NCBI RefSeq assembly: GCF_000292915.1
Contig: NC_018514.1
Span: 310,001 to 374,000 of the forward strand
Direction: 5' to 3'
Source: Burkholderia cepacia GG4
GTDB lineage: Bacteria > Pseudomonadota > Gammaproteobacteria > Burkholderiales > Burkholderiaceae
DNA length: 64,000 bases
Below, in pieces: positions 45,641 to 55,489 of this stretch. Numbering within the stretch: the first letter of the stretch is position 1; each line of letters opens with the position of its first letter. Position numbers and translations under genes: made by a program. The notes under the pieces were generated by a model that was given only the letters and a program-made list of their open reading frames with translations, did not search any database and was not told the DNA's origin.

Positions 45641-48600
45641 ATGAATATTGCGCATTCGAAGAAGAGCGGAGAGTCGTTTCCGAGATTCCTGTTGCCGACG
45701 GGCGTTTTCCTGGCGTTGTCGGGCGCCGGCATCGTGCCTGCGTACGCGCTTTGCAGTGCGGCAGGCACCACGGTGACCTGTTCGGGCATCGCGAATCCGC
45801 TGGCGCCGAGCTATTCGAACAGCGGCAACAACCTGAACGTCACCGTCAACCCCGGCGCGAGCGTCGGCGTGCTGCTCGGCATCGGCGGCCCCGCGATGTC
45901 GCTGACCGGCAACAACACGACGCTGACCAACAACGGCACGATCGATCCTTCCGCGCTCGGCTCGGGGCTCGGCGTGCTGTCGAGCGGCGCGGTGGTCGGC
46001 AATGCGGCGGCGAGCCTCACGACCGTCACCAACAACGGCACGATGAACGGCTCGACCGGCGTGGCGATCAGCGGCGTGACGGGCATGGCGCTGTCGGTCC
46101 AGAACGGCACGGGTGGTGTCTCCAACATCACCAATACCGGCTCGATCGGCTCTACCGCACTGGTCGGCGCGACGCTGTTCGGCGCGGATGCGCCCGTGGT
46201 CGCCGCGTACGGCGGCGGCCAGGTCAACATGACGAACAGCGGGACGATCACCGGGCGCGTGTCGCTCGGCACCAACGGCACGCCCGGGCTCGGCAACACG
46301 TTCGTCAACTCCGGCACGATCAACGGTGGCGTGTCGATGGGCGCGAACAGCACGAACACGTTCACCGCGATCACCGGCTCGTCGGTCAATACGGCGGGCG
46401 GCACCGGAGGGGCATTCAACATCACGGTCGGCGCGGTCACGCTCGGCGTCGCGGCGACCGGCATCGTCGACGGCGGTGCGGGTGGCAACAACACGCTGGT
46501 GCTGCAGCAGGGCGCTACGGCAAACGGCACGATCGCGGTCAACAACTACATCAACTTCAATCATCTCGACGTCACGAGCGGCAACTGGACGATCAACGGC
46601 GCGTCGACCACGCAGGACGCGACGCTCGGGGGCGGCGTCGCGATCATCAACGACAACGCGTCGCTCGGCACGGGCACCGTCACGGCCACCGGCGGCGCGC
46701 TGCAGGCGGGCACGGCCGGGCTCGATGTTTCCAACAATGTGGCGCTCGGCGCGGGCGGGTTGACGGTGCAAGGCGCGACGGGGCTCACGCTGTCGGGCGC
46801 GGTGTCGGGCGGCGGTGCGCTGACGAAGAACGACGGCGGCACACTGACGCTGTCGGGTGCGAGCACGTACACGGGCGGCACCAACCTGAACGGCGGCGGC
46901 CTGGTGCTCGGCAACAACACGGCACTCGGCACCGGCGCGTTGAACGTCAACGCGGCCGCGTCGCTCGACACGAGCACGAACGTGACGCTCGGCAACGCGA
47001 TCAATCTCGCGACCGGCACGACGCTGACGATCGGCGGCAGCAACAACCTCGGGCTGTCCGGCACGATCGCGGGCGCCGGCGGCCTCGTGAAGAACGGCGC
47101 GGCGACGACGACGCTGACCGGCGCGAATACGTACACGGGCGACACGACGATCAATGCCGGCACGCTCGCACTCGGTGCGGGCGGCAGCCTCGCGGCGACC
47201 GGCACGGTGAACCTGACCGGCGCGGGCGCGACGTTCGATCTGAGTAGTGCGTCGGGCGCGCAGACGATCGGTTCGCTGGCGGGGGCGGCCGGTACGAACG
47301 TGGACCTCGGCAGCAATTCGCTGACGCTCTCCGGCACTGGCAATGCGACCTACGCGGGCACGATCGGCGGCGCGGGTAGCGTGACGCTGTCCGGCACCGG
47401 GACGCAATCGCTGACCGGCACGAACGTCTATACCGGCGGCACGAACCTGAACGGCGGCAACCTGGTCGTCGGCAGCAACACGGCACTGGGCTCCGGCGCG
47501 GTGAACGTCAACGGCTCGTCGACGCTCGATGCGACCACGAGCGTGTCGCTTGCGAACGGCATCAACGTCGCGACCGGCACGACGCTGACGCTCGGTGGCA
47601 GCACCGCGCTCGGGCTCGGCGGCACGATCTCCGGCGGCGGCGGCCTCGTGAAGAACGGCGCGGCGTCGCTGACGCTGAGCGGCGCGAACAATTACACGGG
47701 CGGCACGACGCTGAACGCCGGCAGCCTCGTGCTCGGCAATGCCGCGGCACTCGGCACCGGTATGCTGACCGTCGGCGGTGCGGCGACGCTTGACGCGACC
47801 ACGAACCTGTCGGTCGCGAATGCAATCGGTCTCGGCGCAAGCACGACGCTGACGCTCGGCGGCAGCAATGCGCTCGGGTTGAGCGGCGTGATTTCCGGCA
47901 CGGGTGCGCTCGTGAAGAACGGCGCGGCGACCGTGACGCTGACGGGCGCGAACACGTACACCGGCGGCACGACGATCAACGCGGGCACCCTGGCGCTCGG
48001 CGCGGGCGGCAGACTGGCGGCGACCGGCGCGATGAATCTCGCGAGTGCCGGCGCGACGCTCGACCTGAGCAGTGCGACGGGCGCGCAGTCGATCGGCGCG
48101 CTGAATGGCGTGACCGGCACGAACGTGAATCTCGGCGCCAACACGCTGACGCTGGGCGGGACGGCCAGCGGCACGTTCGGCGGTGCGATCGGCGGCACCG
48201 GCAGCCTCATGCTGGCGGGCACCGGCACGCAGACGCTGAACGGCGCGAGCACCTATTCGGGCGGCACGAACCTCAATAGCGGTGGACTGGTGCTCGGCAA
48301 CGCCGCGGCGCTCGGCATCGGCACGCTGAATGTCGGTGGCGCGGCGACGCTCGATACGAACGCGAGCCTGTCGGTCGCCAACGCAGTCGATCTCGGCACG
48401 GGCGCGGCGCTCACGCTCGGCGGCAGCAACGCACTCGGGCTGAGCGGCGCGATTTCCGGCACGGGCTCGCTCGTGAAGAACGGCGCGGCGACCGTGACGC
48501 TGACGGGCGCGAACATCTATACGGGCGGCACGACGATCAATGCGGGCACGCTGGCGCTCGGCGCGGGCGGCAGCCTGGCGGCGACCGGCGCGATGAATCT

Positions 48601-51244
48601 CGCGAGTGCCGGCGCGACGCTCGACCTGAGCAGTGCGACAGGCGCGCAGTCGATCGGCGCGCTGAACGGCGTGACCGGCACGAACGTGAATCTCGGCGCC
48701 AACGCGCTGACGCTGGGCGGGACGGCCAGCGGCACGTTCGGCGGTGCGATCGGCGGCACCGGCAGCCTCACGCTGGCCGGCACCGGCACGCAGACACTGA
48801 ACGGCGCAAGCACCTATTCGGGCGGCACGAACCTCAATAGCGGCGGACTGGTGCTCGGCAACGCCGCGGCACTCGGTACCGGCGCGCTGACCGTTGGCGG
48901 CGCGGCGACGCTCGATACGAACGCGAACCTGTCGGTGGCGAATGCAATCGGTCTCGGCGCGGGCTCGACGCTGACGCTCGGCGGCAGCAATGCGCTCGGG
49001 TTGAGCGGCGCGATTTCCGGCACGGGCTCGCTCGTGAAGAACGGCGCGGCGACCACGACGCTGACGGGCGCGAATACGTACACCGGCGGCACGACGATCA
49101 ATGCCGGCACGCTGGCGCTCGGCGCGGGCGGCAGCCTCGCATCGACCGGCGCGGTGAACCTCGCCGGCACCGGCGCGACGCTCGACCTGAGCGGCGCGTC
49201 GGGTGCGCAAACGCTCGGTGCGCTGTCGGGCGTGGCCGGCAGCAACGTGAGCCTCGGCGCCAACGCGCTGACGCTGGGCGGAACGGCCAGCGGCACGTTC
49301 AGCGGCGCGATCGGCGGTACCGGCGGCCTGACGGTCGCGGGCACCGGCATTCAGACGCTGACCGGCAGCAACACGTACACGGGCGGCACGACGATCGCAT
49401 CGGGCGGCACGCTGCAGCTCGGCAACGGCGGCACGTCGGGCAGCGTGGTCGGCAATGTCGTCGACAACGGCGCGCTGATCTTCAACCAGTCCGCCAACGT
49501 GACGCTCGCGAGCGTGCTGTCCGGCACCGGTTCGCTGACCCAGGCCGGCAGCGGACAACTGACGCTGACGGGTACCAATACGCTGAGCGGCCCGACCACC
49601 GTCGCCGCGGGCACGCTTGCCGTCGACGGTTCGCTCGGCCAGTCGAGCGTGACCGTGCAGAACGGCGCGACGCTGACGGGCACCGGCACGGTCGGCAGCC
49701 TCGTGGTCCAGGGCGGCGCGTTCGCGGCGGCGTCGCAGCCGGGCGCGGCGCTGAACGTGGCCGGCAACGTCACGTTCCAGCCGGGCTCGACGCTGCAGGT
49801 CGAGGTCACGCCGCAGCAAAGCGGCAGCATCGCGGCGGGCGGCTCGGCCACGCTGAACGGCGGCACCGTGCAGGTGCTCGCGAACCAGGCCAGCTACCAG
49901 CCGAGCACGACGTACACGATCCTCAGCGCAGCGTCGGGCGTGCAGGGCACATTCAGTCAGGTGAACTCGAACTACGCGTTCCTGATGCCGACGCTCAGCT
50001 ACGATCCGAACCACGTGTACCTGCGACTGGTCCAGAACGGCACGTCGCTGCCCGATGTCGCGACGACACCCAACCAGCGCGCGGTCGCGACCGCGATCGG
50101 CGCGCTCGGCGCCGGCAATCCGCTGTACGACAAGGTGCTGACGACCGATGCGGGCACCGCGCGCCAGGCCTACACGCAGCTCGACGGCGAACTGCAGGCG
50201 AGCTTGAAGAGCATGCTGCTGCTCGACAGCCGCTATGTGCGCGACGCCGTCACCGATCGCGTGCGCCAGGGCCTCGCGCCCGGATCGGGGCCGCTCGCCG
50301 CGCTGTCGTCGGGCGGCGCCGCGCTGTGCGGCGACAACACGGCCGGCGTGACCGACCCGACGCTGCCGCCGGAACGCCGGATCGGTTCGCGCGACGGCTG
50401 CTACGGCGGCACGCCTTACCAGCCGGTCGTGTGGGGCCAGGCGTTTGGCGGTCGCAGCCGGCTCGCCGGCGACGGCAATGCGTCGACGATCAACCGCAGC
50501 ATGACGGGTTTCATCGCCGGCGCCGACATGGCGCTCAACGACAAGTGGCGCGCGGGCCTCGCGGCCGGCGTCACGCACAGCTCGCTCGACAACGACCAGA
50601 GTTCGTCGGCGTCGGTCAACAGCTACTACCTGTCGCTGTACGGCGGCGCGCAGTACGGTGCGCTCGGCGTGCGCGGCGGTGCGTCGTACACCTGGTACCG
50701 GATCAACAGCGACCGCTATCCGGGCTTCGCGGGCTTCTCCGATCACGATTCGGCCGGCTACAACGCGAATTCGGCGCAGGTGTTCGGCGAAGTCGGCTAC
50801 GCGCTGCCGGTCGGGCCGGTCGCGCTCGAACCGTTCGCGGGCCTCGCGTATGTGAACCTGCATACCGACGGCTATACGGAGAGCGGCGGGGCGGCCGCGC
50901 TGCAGGCGGGCGGCCAGACGACCCATGTGGGCTTCTCGACGCTCGGCCTGCGTGCCGCGTCGCAGCTCGGCACGCTCGCGAGCGGCACGATCACCGCGCG
51001 CGGCACGGTCGGCTGGCGGCATGCGTTCGGCAACGTGCGGCCGTCGTCGGCGTTCACGTTCGCGAACGGCGGCACGTCGTTCCAGGTGTCGGGCGTGCCG
51101 ATTGCGCGCGACAGTGCGGTGCTCGAAGCGGGCATCGACGCGAACATCACGAAACGGCTGACGCTCGGCCTCACGTTCAGCGGCCAGTACGGCAGCGGCG
51201 TGCGCGACAACGCGGTGCTCGGCAACATCCTGTGGAAGTTCTGA
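45641..51244 (+). CDS. Large repeat-containing autotransporter (type Va)
   Basis: A 1867-residue surface protein. Signal region with a charged start and FLLPTGVFLALSGAG core, cleaving near AYA-L. The glycine/threonine/asparagine-rich passenger is a parallel beta-helix built of autotransporter-associated strands (TLTGANTYTGGTTINAGTLA, LVKNGAA, LGGSNALGLSG). From about 47370 to 49400 the DNA forms near-identical tandem units of 561 bases (187 residues). A PATR/pertactin-like junction precedes the C-terminal 12-strand barrel (about the last 280 residues, from WGQAFGGRSRLAG), which ends ILWKF as barrels do. GAGGGGAAGC precedes ATG 45641, chosen over upstream 45551. Likely adhesin or biofilm factor. 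Confidence 0.93.
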   Translation: MNIAHSKKSGESFPRFLLPTGVFLALSGAGIVPAYALCSAAGTTVTCSGIANPLAPSYSNSGNNLNVTVNPGASVGVLLGIGGPAMSLTGNNTTLTNNGTIDPSALGSGLGVLSSGAVVGNAAASLTTVTNNGTMNGSTGVAISGVTGMALSVQNGTGGVSNITNTGSIGSTALVGATLFGADAPVVAAYGGGQVNMTNSGTITGRVSLGTNGTPGLGNTFVNSGTINGGVSMGANSTNTFTAITGSSVNTAGGTGGAFNITVGAVTLGVAATGIVDGGAGGNNTLVLQQGATANGTIAVNNYINFNHLDVTSGNWTINGASTTQDATLGGGVAIINDNASLGTGTVTATGGALQAGTAGLDVSNNVALGAGGLTVQGATGLTLSGAVSGGGALTKNDGGTLTLSGASTYTGGTNLNGGGLVLGNNTALGTGALNVNAAASLDTSTNVTLGNAINLATGTTLTIGGSNNLGLSGTIAGAGGLVKNGAATTTLTGANTYTGDTTINAGTLALGAGGSLAATGTVNLTGAGATFDLSSASGAQTIGSLAGAAGTNVDLGSNSLTLSGTGNATYAGTIGGAGSVTLSGTGTQSLTGTNVYTGGTNLNGGNLVVGSNTALGSGAVNVNGSSTLDATTSVSLANGINVATGTTLTLGGSTALGLGGTISGGGGLVKNGAASLTLSGANNYTGGTTLNAGSLVLGNAAALGTGMLTVGGAATLDATTNLSVANAIGLGASTTLTLGGSNALGLSGVISGTGALVKNGAATVTLTGANTYTGGTTINAGTLALGAGGRLAATGAMNLASAGATLDLSSATGAQSIGALNGVTGTNVNLGANTLTLGGTASGTFGGAIGGTGSLMLAGTGTQTLNGASTYSGGTNLNSGGLVLGNAAALGIGTLNVGGAATLDTNASLSVANAVDLGTGAALTLGGSNALGLSGAISGTGSLVKNGAATVTLTGANIYTGGTTINAGTLALGAGGSLAATGAMNLASAGATLDLSSATGAQSIGALNGVTGTNVNLGANALTLGGTASGTFGGAIGGTGSLTLAGTGTQTLNGASTYSGGTNLNSGGLVLGNAAALGTGALTVGGAATLDTNANLSVANAIGLGAGSTLTLGGSNALGLSGAISGTGSLVKNGAATTTLTGANTYTGGTTINAGTLALGAGGSLASTGAVNLAGTGATLDLSGASGAQTLGALSGVAGSNVSLGANALTLGGTASGTFSGAIGGTGGLTVAGTGIQTLTGSNTYTGGTTIASGGTLQLGNGGTSGSVVGNVVDNGALIFNQSANVTLASVLSGTGSLTQAGSGQLTLTGTNTLSGPTTVAAGTLAVDGSLGQSSVTVQNGATLTGTGTVGSLVVQGGAFAAASQPGAALNVAGNVTFQPGSTLQVEVTPQQSGSIAAGGSATLNGGTVQVLANQASYQPSTTYTILSAASGVQGTFSQVNSNYAFLMPTLSYDPNHVYLRLVQNGTSLPDVATTPNQRAVATAIGALGAGNPLYDKVLTTDAGTARQAYTQLDGELQASLKSMLLLDSRYVRDAVTDRVRQGLAPGSGPLAALSSGGAALCGDNTAGVTDPTLPPERRIGSRDGCYGGTPYQPVVWGQAFGGRSRLAGDGNASTINRSMTGFIAGADMALNDKWRAGLAAGVTHSSLDNDQSSSASVNSYYLSLYGGAQYGALGVRGGASYTWYRINSDRYPGFAGFSDHDSAGYNANSAQVFGEVGYALPVGPVALEPFAGLAYVNLHTDGYTESGGAAALQAGGQTTHVGFSTLGLRAASQLGTLASGTITARGTVGWRHAFGNVRPSSAFTFANGGTSFQVSGVPIARDSAVLEAGIDANITKRLTLGLTFSGQYGSGVRDNAVLGNILWKF
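47369..49400 (+). repeat. 561-bp tandem repeats inside autotransporter passenger
   Basis: The marker ACCGTGACGCT-GACGGGCGC recurs at about 47930, 48491 and 49052, exactly 561 bases apart, keeping frame. Neighbouring blocks (CTCGTGAAGAACGGCGCGGC, CTCGGCGCGGGCGGCAG) repeat with the same period, and a diverged earlier unit precedes them at about 47085. Units 1 and 2 are nearly identical at the DNA level. Confidence 0.9.
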
Positions 51245-51265
51245 CCGGCGCGTAACCTGCGTGCA

Positions 51266-51306
51266 CGCGGCGCCTTGCGACGACTGCGCCGTCGCAAGGC
51301 GCCGCG
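51266..51306. terminator. Very strong hairpin after autotransporter
   Basis: A perfect 17-base-pair stem (51266-51282 with 51290-51306) and a seven-base loop, 22 bases after the stop codon. No T-run follows, so termination may rely on the stem or it may protect the transcript. Confidence 0.7.
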
Positions 51307-51399
51307 TCGCGTCATCGCTGCGCGTGCCCCCGGTTCTGGCCTATCCTGTGCGAAACCCGCGACGCGCGCCGCGCGTTGCGCCTCGACACAGGAGCATCG

Positions 51400-53622
51400 A
51401 TGCCGAATCACGCCGAAGCCACCACGACGCAGGCGCCGCAAGCCGCGCCGGTCGCCCCGACCCAAGCGTCAGGCCCCGCATTCATCGCGCCCGAAGCCGA
51501 CCCGCAGGCGCTCGCGCGCAACAACCAGTACGTGCTGAAATCTGGCGACGCGTTCGTGGTCAGCGACGCGCTCGGCGACATCGGCGGTCATGACGACGGC
51601 CTGTTCGTCGACGACATGCGCGTGCTGTCGACCTGGCGCCTGACCTTTGGCGGCCGCGCGCCGTCGCTGCTGTCGGGCGCGACGAGTGCCGACAACGCGT
51701 CGTTCACCGCGCACCTGACGAATCGCCCGCTGCCGCCGCTCGGCGGCCACGAGACGCCCGAGGGCGTGATCCACATCGAACGGATGCGCGTGCTCGCGGG
51801 CGACGTGCTGTACGAAGCGCTGACGTTGACGAACTACGGCGCGAGCGAAGCCGACGTGCCGCTGTCGCTGTCGTTCTCGGCGGATTTCAAGGACATGTTC
51901 GAAGTGCGCGGCACGCAGCGTCCGAAGCGCGGCACGGTGGTCGCGCCGCGCGTCGACGCAGGTGCGGTGCGGCTGCGCTACGACGGCCTCGACAGCGTCG
52001 AGCGCAACGTGACCGTGCATTTCTCGCCGGCGCCCGATGCGCTGTCGGTCGATCGTGCCGACTACCGGCTGACGATCGCCGCGCAGGCGTGCGTGTCGAT
52101 CTACCTGACCGTCGATGCGACGCTCGGCGCAGCACACGGTGAAGCGCCCGGCTGCGGTCGCGTCGCGCTGCGCACCGCGCTCGTCGGCGTGCATCGCGAG
52201 ATGCGCTCGCGGCGCGAGTCGATGGCGCGCGTGAACACCGGCAATCCGCTGTTCGACGCGTGGCTCGACCGTTCGCTCGCGGATCTCGGGCTGCTCACGA
52301 CCCAGCTCGACACCGGGCCGTACCCGTATGCGGGCATTCCGTGGTTCTCGACGCCGTTCGGCCGCGACGCGGTGATCACGTCGTTGCAGATGCTGTGGCT
52401 GCAGCCGTCGCTTGCGCGCGGCGTGCTGCGCTTTCTCGCGGAGCACCAGGCGCGCGAGACGTCCGCGTTCCGCGACGCGGAGCCCGGCAAGATCATGCAC
52501 GAGTTCCGCCGCAGCGAGATGGCCGCGACGGGCGAGGTGCCGTTCGCGCTGTATTACGGCGGCGTCGATACCACGCCGCTGTTCATCGTGCTCGCGGGTG
52601 CGTACGTGGAGCGCACCGGCGACGATGCGCTGCTCGACGAGCTGTGGCCCGCGCTCGAGCGCGCCGCGCAGTGGGTGATCGACAAGTGCGACCGCAATCC
52701 GTACGGGCTGCTCGATTACCAGCGCACGTCGGAGCGCGGTCTCGCGAACCAGGGCTGGAAGGACAGTCACGATTCGGTGTTCCACGCGGACGGCCGCTTC
52801 CCCGACGGGCCGATCGCGCTCGTCGAAGTGCAGGCCTATGCGTGCGCGGCGCTCGATGCGATGGCGATGTGCTCGCACCGGCGCGGTCACGCGGCCGATG
52901 CGACGCGCTATGCGCTGCGTGCGAAGACGCTGCGCGAGCAGGTCGAAGCGCTGTTCTGGATGCCCGAAGGCCAGTTCTACGGCATCGCGCTCGACGGTCA
53001 CGGCGACCTGTGCCGTGTGCTCGCATCGAACGCGGGCCACCTGCTCGCGTTCGGCCTGCCCGACGCCGAGCGCGGCGCGGCGGTCGCCGGCGTGCTCGGC
53101 TCGACGCTGTTCCAGACGGGCTGGGGCATCCGCACGCTCGCGGCCGGCCAGCCGCGCTTCAACCCGATGGCCTATCACAACGGTTCGGTGTGGCCGCACG
53201 ACAATGCGCTGATCGCGCGTGGGCTCGCGCGCTACGGCGACAAGACGGCCGCGGTGAACCTGCTGCGTGCGCTGTTCGAAGCCGCGGTCAGCTTCGAGAT
53301 GCGGCTGCCCGAGCTGTTCTGCGGGTTCCCGCGCCGGCGCGGCGAACCGCCGACGGCCTATCCGGTCGCCTGCCTGCCGCAGGCGTGGGCGGCCGGTGCG
53401 CCGTTCATGATGCTGCAGGCGTGTCTCGGCGTGAGTATCGACGCGGTGCATCACGAGGTGCGCGTCGAGCGCCCGGCGCTGCCGGAAGGCGTCGACTGGC
53501 TGCGCATCGACGCACTGCGGGTCGGCGACGAAACCGTGTCGCTGACGTTCCGTCGCGTCGACGGCCAGGTGGTCGCAGCGGCGGAGCAGCCGGGGCGCGT
53601 GAGGGTGGTCGCGGTGCTGTAG
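51400..53622 (+). CDS. Glycogen-debranching-type amylo-alpha-1,6-glucosidase
   Basis: A 740-residue protein with an N-terminal GDE_N_bis-like beta domain (residues 45-250: LKSGDAFVVSDALGDIGGHDDGLFVDDMRVLSTW) and a C-terminal (alpha/alpha)6 debranching domain. Seen: YAGIPWFSTPFGRDAVITSLQMLW, NQGWKDSHDSVFHADG and MAYHNGSVWPHDNALIARGL, typical of the glucoamylase-like fold with acidic catalytic residues. ACAGGAGCATCG precedes the ATG at 51400. Probably acts on alpha-glucans; no other glycogen gene lies nearby. A proline/alanine/threonine linker fills residues 5-35. Confidence 0.88.
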   Translation: MPNHAEATTTQAPQAAPVAPTQASGPAFIAPEADPQALARNNQYVLKSGDAFVVSDALGDIGGHDDGLFVDDMRVLSTWRLTFGGRAPSLLSGATSADNASFTAHLTNRPLPPLGGHETPEGVIHIERMRVLAGDVLYEALTLTNYGASEADVPLSLSFSADFKDMFEVRGTQRPKRGTVVAPRVDAGAVRLRYDGLDSVERNVTVHFSPAPDALSVDRADYRLTIAAQACVSIYLTVDATLGAAHGEAPGCGRVALRTALVGVHREMRSRRESMARVNTGNPLFDAWLDRSLADLGLLTTQLDTGPYPYAGIPWFSTPFGRDAVITSLQMLWLQPSLARGVLRFLAEHQARETSAFRDAEPGKIMHEFRRSEMAATGEVPFALYYGGVDTTPLFIVLAGAYVERTGDDALLDELWPALERAAQWVIDKCDRNPYGLLDYQRTSERGLANQGWKDSHDSVFHADGRFPDGPIALVEVQAYACAALDAMAMCSHRRGHAADATRYALRAKTLREQVEALFWMPEGQFYGIALDGHGDLCRVLASNAGHLLAFGLPDAERGAAVAGVLGSTLFQTGWGIRTLAAGQPRFNPMAYHNGSVWPHDNALIARGLARYGDKTAAVNLLRALFEAAVSFEMRLPELFCGFPRRRGEPPTAYPVACLPQAWAAGAPFMMLQACLGVSIDAVHHEVRVERPALPEGVDWLRIDALRVGDETVSLTFRRVDGQVVAAAEQPGRVRVVAVL

Positions 53623-53629
53623 CGAAGGC

Positions 53630-53660
53630 GGTTGCGCGGAGGTTGCGCGGAGGTTGCGCA
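53630..53660. repeat. Triple 11-bp direct repeat
   Basis: GGTTGCGCGGA occurs at 53630 and 53641, with a partial third copy (GGTTGCGCA) at 53652, directly after the debranching enzyme stop. Confidence 0.8.
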
Positions 53661-53733
53661 ATGTCGCGCCACGTCCGCGCACGGCGGCATAGAATCGAGA
53701 CATGACCCTTGAACGATGGCGGAGGCACCTACG

Positions 53734-53985
53734 ATGACGACCGACAACCGGCCCGACGACCGTGAACAGAAGCTCGAGAATCTCGAAGCGGCGGTCGACC
53801 ACTTGCACAAGTCGATCGAGTCTCAGAGCATCGCAGCCGGCGCGGCGAAGGGCATCCTGTTCAGCCTGATCGAAACGCTTGGCGCGCTGATCGGCGACCC
53901 CGACCTGCCTGAACATGCGCGCTCGGGCTACGAGGCGCTGCGCGACAAGGCGAGCGAGTTGCGCGGCGGGCTCGACCGGCATTGA
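53734..53985 (+). CDS. Small helical hypothetical protein
   Basis: 83 residues. Charged N-terminus (TTDNRPDDREQKLENLEAAV) predicts a coiled coil, followed by AAGAAKGILFSLIETLGALIG and a C-terminal helix ending SELRGGLDRH. GGAGG lies before the ATG at 53734. No family recognised. It is co-directional with the debranching enzyme, 111 bases downstream. Confidence 0.65.
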   Translation: MTTDNRPDDREQKLENLEAAVDHLHKSIESQSIAAGAAKGILFSLIETLGALIGDPDLPEHARSGYEALRDKASELRGGLDRH

Positions 53986-54063
53986 TGAACCGACAGCACC
54001 GGCGTCGGCCGCACGGCCCGCGCCGGTGCTGCCCGATCCTGCATGACGCGCACAAAACCCCGT

Positions 54064-54130
54064 GCGCTCAACGGGTTAGGTGGCCAGTGCGCAGGATATC
54101 CACACGCTTGCCAACAAAATCTGTGGAGAA
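54064..54130 (+). repeat. DnaA-box-like inverted element, copy 1
   Basis: Core 54096-54130: ATATCCACA, a 17-base centre containing TTGCCAACAAAATC, then TGTGGAGAA. A leader CAACGGGTTAG sits about 20 bases upstream. Member of a nine-copy family. Confidence 0.9.
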
Positions 54131-54259
54131 CCGGCCGGCCCTGAATCGGCCGTGTGGCGCACACCGGGCGCCTGCCAATGGGTGCCGCATCGGTGACCTG
54201 TCTGGCCCGATCTACTGAATCCTCTTTTGTATCAAGATGTTACGTGTCACATTGGTGGA

Positions 54260-54294
54260 ATATCCACAGGTTTGCCAACAAAATCTGTGGATAA
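54260..54294 (+). repeat. DnaA-box-like inverted element, copy 2
   Basis: Core: ATATCCACA, centre with TTGCCAACAAAATC, then TGTGGATAA, whose complement TTATCCACA is the exact DnaA-box consensus. Lies 164 bases after copy 1. Confidence 0.9.
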
Positions 54295-54436
54295 GTCTGA
54301 CGTGATTGCTTCTCGATGGTTGAGGATCCGGCCTGTGGAGGCGGGCGTCGCGAACCCGCTGCCTGCGGGCTGCCCGATGCGTGCGTCGTCACCCTGATTC
54401 GTGCACGATCAATGAGTTAGGCCCCGGGTACCCAGG

Positions 54437-54471
54437 ATATCCACATCCTTGCCAACACTTTCTGTGGACAA
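54437..54471 (+). repeat. DnaA-box-like inverted element, copy 3
   Basis: Core: ATATCCACA, centre TTGCCAACACTTTC, then TGTGGACAA. A leader GATCAATGAGTTAG lies upstream at about 54408-54421. 177 bases after copy 2, ending just before the penR-like stop. Confidence 0.9.
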
Positions 54472-54482
54472 ACAGGGGCCCA

Positions 54483-55373
54483 TCATTCGACCGGCGCCGC
54501 GTCGGCGGCTTCCGCCGCGATCCAGTCGCGAAACTGTGTCATCGCGGGCGTCAGCGGCTTCGATTTCAGCGATGTGAGCCAGTAGCCGCCGGTGTGCACG
54601 TCGATGTCGAGCGGCCGTGCGAGCAGCCCGAGCTGCAGTTCGCGCGCGAACATGCAGGCCGGCGCGAGCGCGATGCCCGCGCCCTGCATCGCGGCCTCGA
54701 CCATCAGGCGCGACGAATCGAACACGGGGCCGTTGACCGTCCATGGCTCGAGCTGCGCGGCGTCGAACCAGCCGAGCCATTCGTCGGTGCGGTACGAGCG
54801 CAGCAGCGTTTCGTTCGCGAGATCGGCCGGCCGCGCGAGACGCCGCGCGATCTCCGGCGCACACAGCGCGGTGAGCGGCGCGTCGAGCAGCCGTTCGTTG
54901 CGCGTCGCGGGCCAGTTGCCTTCGCCGAAGCGGATCGCGAAATCGAGACCTTCGGCCGCGAGGTCGACGACGTTGTTGTTGGTCCGCAGCCGCAGCTCGA
55001 CGAACGGGTGCGTGTCGCCGAACCGCTTCAATCTTGGCATTAGCCAGCCTAGGGCAAAGGTGCCGACCGCGCCGAGCGTGAGTACCTCGTGGAAGCGCCC
55101 ACCCTCGAACTGCTTGAGCACGGTTTCGATCCGGCTGAACGCGTCGCTGAGCACCGGCAGCAGCGCGCGTCCTTCGTCGGTGAGCCCGAGGCCGCGCGGC
55201 AGACGCGTGAACAGCGTGCAGCCGAGCCGTTCCTCGAGCGACCGCACCTGCTGGCTCACGGCGGCCTGGGTCACGCTCAGCTCGAGGCCGGCGCGCGTGA
55301 AGTTCAGGTGGCGCGCCGACGATTCGAACGCGCGCAACGCATTCAGCGGAAGATGAGGGCGGAGCTTGGTCAT
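54483..55373 (-). CDS. penR: LysR-family regulator of the beta-lactamase (PenR/AmpR-like)
   Basis: A 296-residue LysR protein of the AmpR/GcvA group. Residues 8-66 are the winged helix (LPLNALRAFESSARHLNFTRAGLELSVTQAAVSQQVRSLEERLG), with the typical AmpR-like VTQAAVSQQV recognition helix. The effector domain has GAVGTFALGWLMPRLKRF and TNNNVVDLAAEGLDFAIRFGEG. It diverges from the class A beta-lactamase across 116 bases, the ampR-ampC-type arrangement in which the regulator senses cell-wall fragments. Confidence 0.93.
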   Translation of the reverse strand: MTKLRPHLPLNALRAFESSARHLNFTRAGLELSVTQAAVSQQVRSLEERLGCTLFTRLPRGLGLTDEGRALLPVLSDAFSRIETVLKQFEGGRFHEVLTLGAVGTFALGWLMPRLKRFGDTHPFVELRLRTNNNVVDLAAEGLDFAIRFGEGNWPATRNERLLDAPLTALCAPEIARRLARPADLANETLLRSYRTDEWLGWFDAAQLEPWTVNGPVFDSSRLMVEAAMQGAGIALAPACMFARELQLGLLARPLDIDVHTGGYWLTSLKSKPLTPAMTQFRDWIAAEAADAAPVE

Positions 55374-55403
55374 AAGTATTTCTTTTGTCAGCGCTCAATT
55401 ATC

Positions 55404-55420
55404 GTTGCTTGTCAGGCAAC
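55404..55420. promoter_or_regulatory. Probable PenR operator in divergent promoter
   Basis: GTTGC-TTGTCAG-GCAAC is a 5-bp inverted repeat with a T-N11-A core (TGC and GCA half-sites), the classic LysR binding layout. It lies between the divergent penR and penA genes. Confidence 0.6.
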
Positions 55421-55489
55421 CGTAAAGTCAGGATAGTGCTGTCTCGCCGGCTGGCCGTCCTGCATCCATTCCACCACGAGAGACCTGAC

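Noticed and set aside
45611..51022. An 1803-codon open frame antisense to the autotransporter.
   Set aside because: It is arginine/alanine-rich with no domain, mirrors the repeat structure of the plus-strand gene, and arises from GC-rich codon bias opposite a Gly/Thr/Asn-rich repeat.
51469..53982. An 837-codon minus-strand frame opposite the debranching enzyme.
   Set aside because: Same reason: a shadow of a well-supported gene with biased composition.
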